From: Microplitis mediator | Lineage: Eukaryota > Arthropoda > Insecta > Hymenoptera > Braconidae | Length of the DNA: 64,000 nt | Direction: 5' to 3' | NCBI RefSeq assembly: GCF_029852145.1 | Contig: NC_079978.1 | Location: forward strand, 5,952,001 to 6,016,000 | Shown here: piece by piece, positions 47,901 to 60,700 of the stretch | Position numbering within the stretch: the stretch's first letter is position 1 | Layout of the letters: each line of letters starts with the position of its first letter | The notes under the pieces: generated by a model | Seen by the model: only the letters and a program-made list of their open reading frames with translations | What the model was told of the DNA's origin: nothing | Database searches by the model: none | Translations under genes and position numbers: made by a program

Positions 47901-50900
47901 TTTTACCCTTTGTTGAGCCCGGCCTCACACCGATCACTTGAATTTTATTTTACTTTCTCATTATCTACTTATTCATTTCGAAAATTACTCGGTATTCCGC
48001 GGATGCACTGAAAAACAAGAGAGCTAATGAAAATAATAAGGAAAAAAATTTTTAAAAAAAGCAAAAAACACTTGTAATAAATAATGATTAAACAAATTTA
48101 TGTAAAGCCGGTATTCCGCTTGGCACGACGCTAATGCGGTAAATGCCGCTGATTAAGCCCACCACTTTGGTTATTATCGACAAGATTAGATAAGGATGCC
48201 AGTGTGCATGTGTACGCTCAAGTATTTCCGTTATTAACCCGATACGATACACATTAGACTAAAATACCTCCCGCACGTATACCGAAATTGGTATTTCGGT
48301 GTGAAACAAACACGCGATTCGTGATTGCCTTGATTTCAGTCCTCTCTTGTCTCGAGTAACCCCGACGACTATGATATTACTTGTACTTCAAAGTGGGTGG
48401 GAGGGATTTAAACTTGATCAAAGGTCACTTTTGACGGGTAATCTGCATGTATGATCGCATCAAAACTTTCGTTCGCTGCTCTTTTATGAGCTAAGTATTT
48501 ATAGCAGGTCAAGGTTAATAAAGACGATGAGTTGACGAGTTTTTATTGATGTATTTTTAAACATTTCTCACTTGCTGATAAGCCACTTGACGTTACGTAA
48601 AAAAAAAAAAAAATAAAGCGCTTGGATAACAGCAAACATCGGAAGTTTTCTACCAGTCAACACTACAGAAAATAATAAAGGCGGAAAAATATTGATACTA
48701 TTTTTAGCGTGGCCCTGATATGTCACACGTTATATTGCGCCCGAAAAAATATTTAAACAGCTTTACAACTATTATTATTTATTATTATTATTATACGTAT
48801 ATGTAGTTAGTGATGATAAAAGGAGGCAATTTAAAAGTTGAATTGTATCGCTCGGCTGATCGCGACGATTTGTCACGGGTCAAGGCAATATTAACCTCGA
48901 GACGTTCGTTAGACTCGATTAATGTTTTCGCGAGATTGTTTTCCACATCTTATACACATGAGGTCATTGAATTTATCGTAAGTGGAAGAGGGACAAAACG
49001 GGCTCCCTCAAAACAAATTACGATGAGTGTTTTTTTACTTACATTTTTTTTTAAACTGCTAAATATTTTATACACAGAAAAAAAAAGATTTCTTGACGCA
49101 AAAAATTTTTACTTGCCCCAAGAAAATTTTTGTATTAAGAATTTAAGACAAAATTTTCTTGGGACGAAAAACAATTTTTTGGAGGTAAGAAATTTTTTTT
49201 TAATTTCAAAATGCGAAATATTTATTACGACTTAGTCTCCCAAAAATTTAATGTGGGGTAAAATCGATCGTCTAAAAATTTTTTTTAGCTTCACTAAATA
49301 TCCAATAAATCAAAAATTTGAATAAATTAATTTTTTTTTTTAATTTTTAACTCAATTATTCAAAAGCCGATTTTAGATTTGAAAGTTTATGTGACCCAAT
49401 TTACCTCACGTCTATTCAGCTCCCTTGCATAAAAAAAACTTAAATACCCAATTTGTCTCTTTCAAAATTTATTTAAAAATTTCTAAAGACTCTGCCTTTC
49501 CCCTGTTTCAATTATTCGGTCTAAAGGATCCATACCAATAATAATAATAATTATAACGATGAAAACATTAATGTGTGCGTTTACACTCTGTATATATATA
49601 TCTACTTGAAAACATAGTGTATCGATTGGCTAATAAAGCACAGAAACAACCGAATGCGTTATTCGGATCGCATTTATTAGCGCTGGCCACACTCGACACT
49701 ACGGATTTGAAACCACTCGTGCGTACTACGCAATAATTCCTCCAGCAACGTAATTTCCGGTAGTGTTACGCCAACAACGTTTGTCGTTCATTTCGTTTCC
49801 TTTGTCAAGCCCACATGGACTTTTTACGATGCGGGCGCCGAATAAACTCATCCCTTTTTGTTAAATATTTTTTCAGTCAGTAAAATAAATTATTAAAATT
49901 ATTCCCGCATCAAATAATTATCATTTTTTTAATGTTAATTAATGCGTCATTAGGGATATCGTTTAAATATAAGTGTCTATATATATATATATTTTTATTT
50001 CCGATCGCGATACTGAGCACTATACCCACAAGAGCAATTACAATAAACAAATTTAATTACGTGCAACATGCAGTATTACATTCCGCGGGCGGAATTCACG
50101 GTATCATTACTCTGTTGGGTTTGGACCCATGCCCACGTGGGATGTTTGTTAAATTTTACTGTTACATTTCCAACAAATTCTTCCAATTAAATTATTTTAT
50201 GAACGTATATTTATATTGTAAATTTTCATGAGTATTATTAATTGATGTTTAATAAATATAAGATAATTCAGATTTAATTTTGGAATGTTCACTAGTTAGT
50301 TACGAAATCGGTTTGGTTACATCAAATATTGGATTTTAATTCTACTTTCAAAATAAAAACTCTCTCATGTTAAATCGATCCAACAGTTGAAACTTAATAT
50401 TCACTGAACTCACGCTCACGCAGCTGATAAGCGAACCATGAACTCGTCGTCATCGTGGCGGCTATTTAAATTATATATATATAGAACATTATATTAATTC
50501 ATTTTATGTAATCACATTTTGTGTAATCATTATATTCTATATTGTATTTCACTCTTTGCGCAATATTAAATTTTAATTAAATTTATTATAACTTTATTAT
50601 AGTAATGAAAAATTAAGTAAAGACGAAGCATTTTTAAGTACAGATCAGTATATAGGCATCGGCTCATAACGATTTTTTATGAAAGTCATTACCTTGATAC
50701 TCGGTCCTGCAGAGATGCGATTTCGGCGGCGGCGGAGGGGGTGCGTGTGAATACTCTATGAATGATCGAAAAAAAAATAAAACAAAAATGATTTATCAGC
50801 GAAAAAAAAATTTAACGGTGATTTAAATCCGCAACACAGTTTACAAAACCACAAATGTCATCCTGATCTATCGATAATGTGATGAGATTATGATAGTGAA

Positions 50901-53900
50901 TTTAATAATTTAATTTATAATAATAATAGTAATAATAATAAGAACAATTGGTTATTAATTGTAAGAGTAAATAGTTGACAACGAATAGTAGCTTAGTGAC
51001 GAGCGTGCGGACCTTCAAAGGTAACAGTAGGCTTTGCGGTGTAGGTCGGAATAGCTGGCCACCAAGTTGCTCGAGTTTCTGGTCTCAGTGAGGCGGGATC
51101 GGGTGGCGGCGGCGTCGGTGGCGGTGGCTGATATCGAAACTTGGGTCGGTGTTTACTCGGATCAAAGGGCTGATTAGCGAATGGATCCGCTTGCCGCTGT
51201 TTCAGAATTGACGTTGGCGTTCGAGAACGTACTGGAGACACCGAGACAGCACGTGGTCCTTTGACCTTGTCAGTGGCTCTTGGCAATGTCGTTCTGCCAC
51301 TGCTGTTACTACCACTGGCACTTACACTGGGAGCAGAATTACCGGGACTTGAAGACTTGACGTTGCTGGTCTTGGTTTTGTTGAGGGAGCGAGACTCGAG
51401 ATCCGGTGGGAGTGACAGAGACCGGGCGTTGTCACGACGACTGGGATACTTGTGGGCTACCCAACGACCCGCGAGATACGGCGCAATATCTCGAAGTTCA
51501 TGAACGTCGGGCGTTGATGTGAACATTTCACCGAGAATAGATGTGGTCCTGCAAGTATTACTGCTGTCCGACAAGTTAAACTCCTTCTCAAACTTGTCGC
51601 GTATACGTCCGACTGGTCGCCGCGCCTCGAGTTCCTCGGTCTCGGCTTTAATGGCCAAGGAATTCGACGAACTGGAGCGGGACATTGCGCTGTCTTTAAG
51701 CTCTGCTGTTTTGCTGATAACATTTATGTGCGGCATCGCGAGGTCTTCAAATCTCAATGGTATACGTGGGATTGGTGGCGATCTAGTAAGTCTTCTCTTA
51801 CCTTTTCCCCTCGCTCCCGCCCCTGGCTCGTACTTACGTCTTAACCAAGCGACATCTGGCACTTCTTGAGTCTTTAATACTGTCGTCGATCCACTTGATT
51901 TTTTAATCTCCGTTTGTTTCAATAAATTACGCGTAATTTCCGGATCACTTTGGAAACGCTTCGGACTGAGAGTGAATTTATCTCGCCCACCTGACAGCTC
52001 CTCGAGACTTTCAAATTTAGCGCGCAATTTTCTAACAGCGCCGTGCTTAACTAGATTCAAATACGCGCGCCAGTAGTGTTCGGGATCAGGTGAATAGCTG
52101 CGATGCTGAATCGACTCGAGACTGCAGGTGGACGTCGACACACGACATGGACTGACACTGCGCGGCCGAGTGTGCTCCACAAAGTATTCCCGAGAGTGGG
52201 AACCGCTGGAAAATCGTCCAGTTGGAACATCCGGCGAGGCGGAAGTACTTCTTCCTTTTCTTCTGGTGCTGTGTTCGCTTCCTCCTGGCGACGAGATCGT
52301 GCTTTGACAAGCTGTCCTATTGGTATCTTGACCTCCCACACGCAAGTTGCAAGCCAAGGATCCGTAACGCGCTGACTCCATTTCACCAAATAGTTCCTTC
52401 AGATCTGCAAAACTCTGTGACGAAGATAATTTATTTTTTTTCCTCTTTGAATCCGCTATCAAAGCAAGAGACTTTTCTTCCCATTTTTTTTCACGTTCGA
52501 TGCTCTCAAAAAACTCAACTTTCTTGGGTACTACATCTGTTTTACTTTCCTCGCACTGCACCACCGTTTTCACTGAATTTTCCGAGCTTTCAGTAGTGCT
52601 GTCCATCTCACTACTGGATGCATTTCTGATCTGTTCATTTGCTGATACAGCGACTGCCAAAAGTGGCGGTTTTTTCGACCATTCGTCCAAAACATTTTCC
52701 ACTCTACGGCGCGTCGCCGGGCTATCGCCATTCGGCGTCAATACCAAAAGAAAATCACTCTTATCACGTGACTTTGATGTATCGTCGTCTACAGAGGTCT
52801 CGAGGGAGTAACAAGTTCTGGGTGATGTATTAATTGTAGGAGTTGATTGACTTATATTTTTAGCTGTTGATTTGGCGGAAGCTGCTGCAATGGCGCCGAG
52901 AGTCTCGCGAGGTGTTACAGGGGACTTTGAGTTTTTGCGTTGGGATACTTTATCGAGTATTTCTTTTCCTAGTGTGAGAGAGAGCCGTTTTTTCTCCCCT
53001 TCTGATAATGAGGTGGCTCTGCTGGTGTGTCGGTGCTGTAGATTACGGCCATTGCTGATCGAGTCACTTCTCTTTAGTGAAGACGATAATTTCCCCGAGG
53101 ACTTGGTGGCTGGAACGAGCATCGAATGGCAACGGACACTCAGCCCCGTAACTTCTTCCAGTCCATCGCCGAATTCATGAGACGGGACTACAACTTCGAA
53201 TTCCGCAGCACTGGTTTTAATTTCGGTGGGAATCGTTGCACAAGTGCCGGGCTTATTAGTCTGTTTAATATTCTCAGTAAAGCAAATTTTTTCTTCAACA
53301 TCAAAAGACTTTGTGTACATTTTCGGTTTATCTTCGCTGCCGTAGATTTCATTAAGCTGGTTCTTCAAGGCGTTTACTTGCTCAACAGAGAGACTGCTCC
53401 AAAACTTTTTACTGCCGCCGAGATTCTTCTGCAAGTAAGAAGGCTCCGCAGATCTAGATTTCTCCCACTCATCTTGAGATATTGTTTGTTTGCCCTCACT
53501 GTTAGCCCGTCGTGTCATAGTAGTCGCCACATTCACCACCGAATTACCGCGCCACAAAGGTTTGTAAATGTCTTTTCGTGAAGATATTTCGCGACGTCTC
53601 GTTGATTCCAACTCACTCTCTTCTTTAGCCAGTCGTCGAAAACTTTCACGAATATTTTCCACAGATCTCTCCTTGCATCTCAGACTGCAATCGCCGCGCC
53701 ATCTGTACTTATCAAGATCTTTAGTACTAAAGAGAAAATCTTTTTCACGCTGTACGGCTCTGAGTTTTCCGTAAATACTTTTAAGCTCTTGCTCGGCACG
53801 TTCCGTCGATCTAATTTCTTTCCACTCGTCGTAATCAATAATATCTTCGTGCTTGAATCTGCGTCTCAAGTCACTCGCGGACGTTGTTTTTTCCAGTTCT

Positions 53901-56900
53901 CCCATTCGTTCGAGACTGGCATAAAAATCGTGCAAGTCTCTGTATCTCGATGATTTTTTTTTCGAATGCAACATCTCGAAAACGTAACGCTGATATTCTT
54001 CTTTGTTCGCGGGATAAGACTCTAAGGAACTTGTGCTTTTAGTAAGAGATAAGTTTGATCCAAAAGTTATTTTTCTACGCTGTTCGTCTTCTACTTCGCT
54101 GGCACTGCGAGCTCGCGCTTTAAGTTGAGGAAACGTGTCGTCTTGTCGAAAAGATCGGATTCTTCGGGAAGCAGCAGATCGAGTGGGCGACGGAGATGGA
54201 GAACGAGGAGGCAAATGTTTCACTCGCCGTGTTATTTTCTCATCCACCATCGACACTTTAAGCGGCGGCTCACTCAAACTTCTTTCCTTCACCACAATGC
54301 TCTCGCGTTCCAATTCAGGACTTCTGCTTCCGCGTAGCGAACTCGAAGAGCCAAATTCCGCTGTTATACCCTGCAGGCTATCAAACTTTGTGATTTTTTG
54401 GAATACCGATCTCCCCGGCCAGCTAACACCGAATGGACTAGAACTTCTTGATGAAAAACTCTCACGTTCCCAGTTCTTGAACCGGGAATTAGAAACTGGC
54501 TGCTTAGTTGCCAAGTAGACGTTGAGTGATCTCAAGGATGGCTCAGACTTAAAACCGCCTGGATTGTTGAAACCACCAACTTCTTGAAACATTCTTGCTC
54601 GTTCAATCACCGACGAGCGTCTCGGAGTACTGCACTGCGATGATGTTGGTGAACTCGAAATATTTCGTAAAAATAGATTCTGAAAGAAGTTATCAGTACG
54701 TGTCACCTCCTGATGCTTTTTAATCCGGTCCATTGTCAGTTGTTGTGCTGTAGTTGCGTTCACCTCTCGTACTTTCTTGTCAACTTTTTTCAAACAATCC
54801 ACCGCGAGTAATTTTTCACAAGTTTTTTTTATTTTTTTCTTCTCTGAATCACTTTTACCATTATTTTTTTTCTTAGCACTGCTGCTGGTACTCGCAGTGC
54901 CTTCACGTAGTAATTTATCTTTTTTCATTCCGCTCTTTTTTTTATCAAACTTTATTTCTTGATCTTCAATAACTTGAGACTTTTTCAATGGACTTTTTAC
55001 ACCAGACTGAAACTTCTCACGGCTTTTTTTAGATACACTCGTCTGCGGTGTCACTGTTGTCGTGACTCCACTACTACCCTTAGCCAATTTACTCGTCGAG
55101 GATTTTTGTTTACAAGTCTCAACAAAATTTCCTCGTCTCGACGTTACAGACGCGACCGTGGAAACACCAGAAGCAGAAGCTGGAGATCTACTTCTTATAA
55201 CGACGTTAGAACTCGATCTCGCCGTTTTTTCTAACTCACGAGACTTGAAGATTACTTTGGACGATGATAACCCAGTGTCCTGGCTCTTGGCTCGTCTCAG
55301 TGACAGGGACGAGGACGAGGCCAGCGACGAGGGCGAGACCAGCCCAAGTGAACTCGACTTGACGACGGATCCTGTTAATGTGTTTTCCACGTCAACTTGT
55401 CGGCGACCGTTAAGCACCAGTCTTCCACCAACTTCAGCGTGAGAAGATGACGAGGACGATAAGTACAAAGATGAAGAGCCACCAGCTGAAGTGCTAACAC
55501 GCTTTGAACTTTCCTCTGTTTCTTTTTTCCCTCGACGAATTTTCGTGTTATCTTTTTTTTGGGACGAACTTGTTGGATAACTTTTAGAACGATATCCCTG
55601 ACGGGCCGCTATAGACGTGTCTTGAGATCCCGACGCGGATTTAGATTGTACTTTTGATAGCGACGACTTATCCTCAGCTTGTTTCGAGTTAACAACCCCG
55701 CGCTGAGAATTAATGGCTCTGGGTGAACAAGACGAAGCCGGACTAACGGACTTGACAGATTCGTAAGACCGTTTAGTCAAACAAGCTTCTGATTTTCTTT
55801 TAGCACAAGTTGTTGATTTTATAGTAGAAGTAGAAGTAGATGTAGAAGTAGAAGTAGAAATAGAGGCACAAGTAGGAGTTGAAAGTTTGCTACGGGAGCC
55901 AGTTGTTGGAGTGATCGAAACTGTACGAAAAGACGTAAAACTCTTGCGTGCGATATCTCGACCCTGTTCGTGCTTAAGCAACTTGTTGCTCAGCCTTTCC
56001 CGAAGGAATCTGATGTTCGAAACACTCTCCGCTGCAAAACACTGCTGATGCCGGTTCGGCGCCTGCGGGTACCCTGTCGTGGAAATATAAAGCTTGAGAG
56101 TCGCGTTGTGTTTCGATGATTGCCTCCTCGGAGGCGACGGAGGCCTCGCGTTAGACCGCGACGTGCTCGTATTCACTCTTGTCAGTGAAGCTGTCGCAGA
56201 TTGACTCGGTCGTTTGTAACGTCCGCAGCTCATGGAAGCTGAAGACATCGAGCTCGTCGTTGATTGGTTATTTTTTCTGCGGACGCGAATTCTCGTGAGT
56301 GTTGATGAGATCGGAAAGTACTGGATCTCAGTGTCGTCTGTGGACAAATTTATTAACTTGCTAGTTTATAATTTAAGCTTTTTAGTTTTGCTAATAGTTA
56401 TCTTGATCCTCGGCCCAAAGTCACCATTATATGCAAGTTTCGTGGCTGCGGCGTGCCGTCGTTTCCTCTTCTTTGTGGTCATTGTGCGGGTGAAAGTTAG
56501 AGCGAAACGCAGAGCAGTTTATAATTATTATAATAATATTAAAGATTATAATAATAGTAATAATAAAATAAATATAAAATGAAAAATACTATCATAGCCT
56601 GAATCCCGTTATCGATAGATCCTGAGAGAGCAGTGCCGAGTGTCGAATGCGCGTAGTATTTTTACAACTACATTTTAAAGGTAAATAATAAATAAAAAAC
56701 AAAGAAAAAAAAATAAATGTGCGGTCGTGAATAAAAATTACAAAGTTTAAATTATAAGATAAAACCGCAAAGCATTAAACTTAAATATTTTAAAATCTAG
56801 ACGTGCGATCTTTCTGATGCCATGCATATTTTATTCATTCTGATCATTCAGCTCTGTCTATAGTAATAAAAAATTAATAAAACGCTTGCATTAAACTTTT

Positions 56901-57730
56901 TTTTATAATAAAAATTGTATGGAAAAAAAATCTAATAAGCTTGCGTGTCTAATTCGTTTAATAAAGCGGTACTAAAATGAAAAAAACGACAAAGAAAATT
57001 AATAATAAAAAAAAAAAAGACTTATTACTATTGACGTACCTTTGGGTCGCTCGGGCGCGAGTTTTCGTAGCCCGTGTAGAGGAACGTCGCCACCCTTCTG
57101 CACTGTTTTGTATGCGAGTCTCTGCTCGAGTGGGCTCAGAGGACTGACGTCATCTCGTCGTCGGAAAATAAGAGTCGAGTCACTCTCGTATCCAGATTCT
57201 TTTAGTGCACTGAGAGTTAGATAACATAAAATAAATTAGTACTAATATTTATTTATATATATATATATTTTTTTTTTTTAATTCAAGTGCCAGTTTTATT
57301 TAACGTAACACTTATTAATAACTTACTGACTCATGTAGGGTTTGGCCGTGTGCGGATTGTGTTGATCAAACGGCTGCAAAGAATAAACTTATTAGTCAAG
57401 GACTTTACCGAAAATAAATATATAAATGAACAAATAATATATTTATAATAAATGATACTTATAATTAAATAATCATGCTTATATAAAAAATAATATTACG
57501 CGTGCACGGATATATAAACGAATTTGTAATTTAAATACTGACAGTGCCACGATAGAAACAATAAAGATTTTAAAATCGCTTTGATGTTTTTATTTATGGG
57601 TGGTATGAATATGATGGCGTGTCGTTTATATTTATTTTCTAAGTGTAACCCTACGAGACCTGAACATGCGTTGTCACAATACAAGCTAGTGTTTAAGGCC
57701 GATGACGTGTCTTTAATAATAATCATGGCA

Positions 57731-57772
<42 letters not shown>

Positions 57773-60700
57773 TTGGGATAAGATAGATATATACAATGAT
57801 TGGGGATTGATCGCGTGGAGCTGCATAAATCGTTATAATGCTGATAGCCAGAGATGGATTGGACTATAAATTTGGATGATGGGTAGGCAATTTGAACCTG
57901 AGGTGCATCAAAGTGCATTGACGTAAAGGGGATATTGATTGGAGTACAAAGCTTCCTAGTGATATCATCTACTGGGTACGTGATAAAGAAGACGCTCAAT
58001 AGAGATAAGACTACGAGATAAGTAATGGTCGTGCAGTAATCTAATAAAATAATGATAATAAAAACACATAAATGTCCGGGTGAAGGGGCAAGGCTGTCTA
58101 ACCCGTGAAGGTGATGTCAGGGCCGTCTCCGCGACAGTATTGTTGGTGATTGGTGGCGGTGGTGGTGGTAGCATGGTTATATGAATAGTGCTGGAAGAAG
58201 AAGAAGAAGTAGAAGAAGATATGGATGGGTCGTGAAGCTGTCGCTGATTGTTGTTGTTGTTGTTGTTGATGATGTTGATGCCGTTGGTATGGTGATGATT
58301 GCGAAAGTTCCGAGGGCTCGTCGCTGGTACGAACAAGGACGACCGGTCTGCCAGCTTATTCGAGCAAGATGACGATGAAGATGATCGATTGGTTAGAAGC
58401 GGAGACCGTCTTGTCGGGCTGCTGTTTATCGCGAGATTTTTTAGTTTTTCCTCGATGCTGCTGCTCGAGTTTCGCTGCGGTTCATCATCGGGTTTAACTG
58501 TTTCGTCGATAAACCCAATCACTATCGCGTCGTCGTCATTTGCCTCGTGATTGGCTCCGTGTTTGCTGTCGCGTGCGTGCCGTCTATTTCTCGTTGACGA
58601 GTTTCGGTCACCGCTACCGCTCTTGGATGACTTTAGAAGCGTGTAAGGCATTCGGTCGTTCGTGATGATTGACTTTGATCGACCGAGAAGGAGACTCACG
58701 CTTGGCGGCTCCGCTCGGTACGCCACCGATGGTTGACAGTCGTCACGCCCAATTGCTTCCGCTTGGGAATTCGACTCGTCGGTATCGCGAGCTGTGTGCT
58801 CGAGAATCGCTCTCGTTGTTCGCAACGAACTTTTCGGATGCAATGACTGGGTTGATGATGAAGATGACGTTATTGTCGTCGCAGTCCCCTTGTGGTGCCC
58901 ACTTTTAACCAGCAGCTGATGGGTCGGTATGAAGGTACGCAGCGCCATCGGATGCCGAAGCTGGGACTTCTTCTCCTCGGCCTTTGTTTTTCCAAGCATT
59001 AATATTTTTAAATTACCTCTGGGTTTATTTGCACGGGATGTGGTCATTCTTTTATCTAGTGGGTTAAGACAATTGCGCAAGTACATCATCATTCGTTTCA
59101 TTGCTCATTCAAAATTCATTCAAATTCATTCATTGGTTACTTATTTTTGTGATGAGGTTTATTTAACTAATTTATTATTCTGGAGGAAGTGGTTAATTTA
59201 ATTCATTTAAAAATTTTTTTTTTAGCTGAGCTAATTAATCTTATTTCAATGACACAATAATCATTTTATTGCTCAGAAGAGCTATGAAGTATTTTTATTT
59301 AAATGAACGATCGAAGTTTAAATGTTTCCGGTGAAATGAAGTTTTTAGTTCTAAAAATATGAATGGACTTTTTTGTACATTACATTATTAGAATGTTATA
59401 AATATTCAAAAAATACTTCATTAGCTGAGGTGCAGATTGTGATTTTAGTTAATTAAATACCAAAATAGAAGTTCGGGCTACTGATGGGAATGCAAAAATG
59501 GTAACTGATAAATTACAGCGAGTCTTATAGGTAATAAATTGATTACTTAATAATGGATTTAGTATAAAAAGTAGCGTACCCTATCAAATATGTCCATGAC
59601 CTCGTCCCACCACTAAAAAAAATACAATTGCGTTAAACTATGCACTTAAAGTTGGTTCGAAAGTTAAAATATTAAGTTTGTGCTGTTTTAATTGCAACCA
59701 AATCAGCAGTTTTGCAATTACTCATCAAATAATCATGTACATAGATATATATAATTCAATATGCTTCTTATTATATTATATATATATTTGATTATCATTA
59801 GAGTGTTGAGAGCAAAGCGTTCTACAAAGCTTGAGAGAATCAATATTGAAATTAGAGATGTCACGAGATGTTTCTGACACTTAAATACCGTCAGATAAAA
59901 ATAACTATCGAGTAAATAAATTTTTAATGCGACCCTTAACGCTCGACAACACATAAAATATCAGCAGCAATTAAAAATAAATTTCAATTTACTCGTTTAT
60001 TATTTAACTTGTTAGTTCTAAAAAAACAATTTTATTTGATACTTTAGTGCGCAGAAAAAAAATATCGACTGAAAGTGAATATTCTGATTCAAGAAAATTT
60101 TTTTGAAAACCTCAATATTTTCGGGTAAAGTAAAAATTTCCTCTGGCCAAGACAAATTCTCGACTCAAGGAAATCTTTACTTGGATCCCGAAAACGTTTG
60201 TCTTCTAAAATAATTTCTTGACTCAAGATTTGTTTTCTCTGGGTTAAAATTTGAACTTCTCACTTAATTTTTCATACGGAAATATTTTAGTCTCCTTTAT
60301 CTGACTACGGATTCTTAGATACTAAATTTTTAGTAATTCGTGTCTGTGCAGAACTTCAAGTCCCCGAAAGAGTTATAATTATCAAAATTTCATCAATTAT
60401 TATTTATAGATCATCTGATAAAAGTGAATAATGAATGGAAATTAATCTTTCGTTACTCGCATCCACTTGCCCGACGATTTTCATCGCGTGGCAGCACTAT
60501 ACACATGCTAAATAAAATGCGACGTTGACAAATTATAATGCTACAATGAATTATTTTTGACAGTAACAACAGTACGTTTGGCAACGTGGTCACAAAAATA
60601 AAATCGACGATTTAACTCGCACCCTAGTAACACGTGTGTGAGCAAGATTTTGGAGCAAGTATCTTGAGCAAGACCCCTAGCTGCTAGTGTCTTTTTCTAC

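Larger units (their letters stand above)
45914..50692. other. CAP intron / upstream region without recognised coding sequence
   Basis: The 45.96-46.45 kb part is GC-richer and may be a promoter and 5' untranslated region for the long exon ending at 45913. A pyrimidine-rich tract lies at 47628-47805 and a decayed repeat at 48985-49435. Nothing else is seen. Confidence 0.5.

Noticed and set aside
47577..47941. Two overlapping plus-strand frames of about 100 codons rich in Leu, Ser, Thr and Tyr
   Set aside because: They come from a low-complexity pyrimidine tract in a CAP intron.
57496..57999. Minus-strand open frame of 167 codons with a poly-Ile run
   Set aside because: It is created by the ATG/ATC microsatellite inside a CAP intron. 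No splice or domain support.
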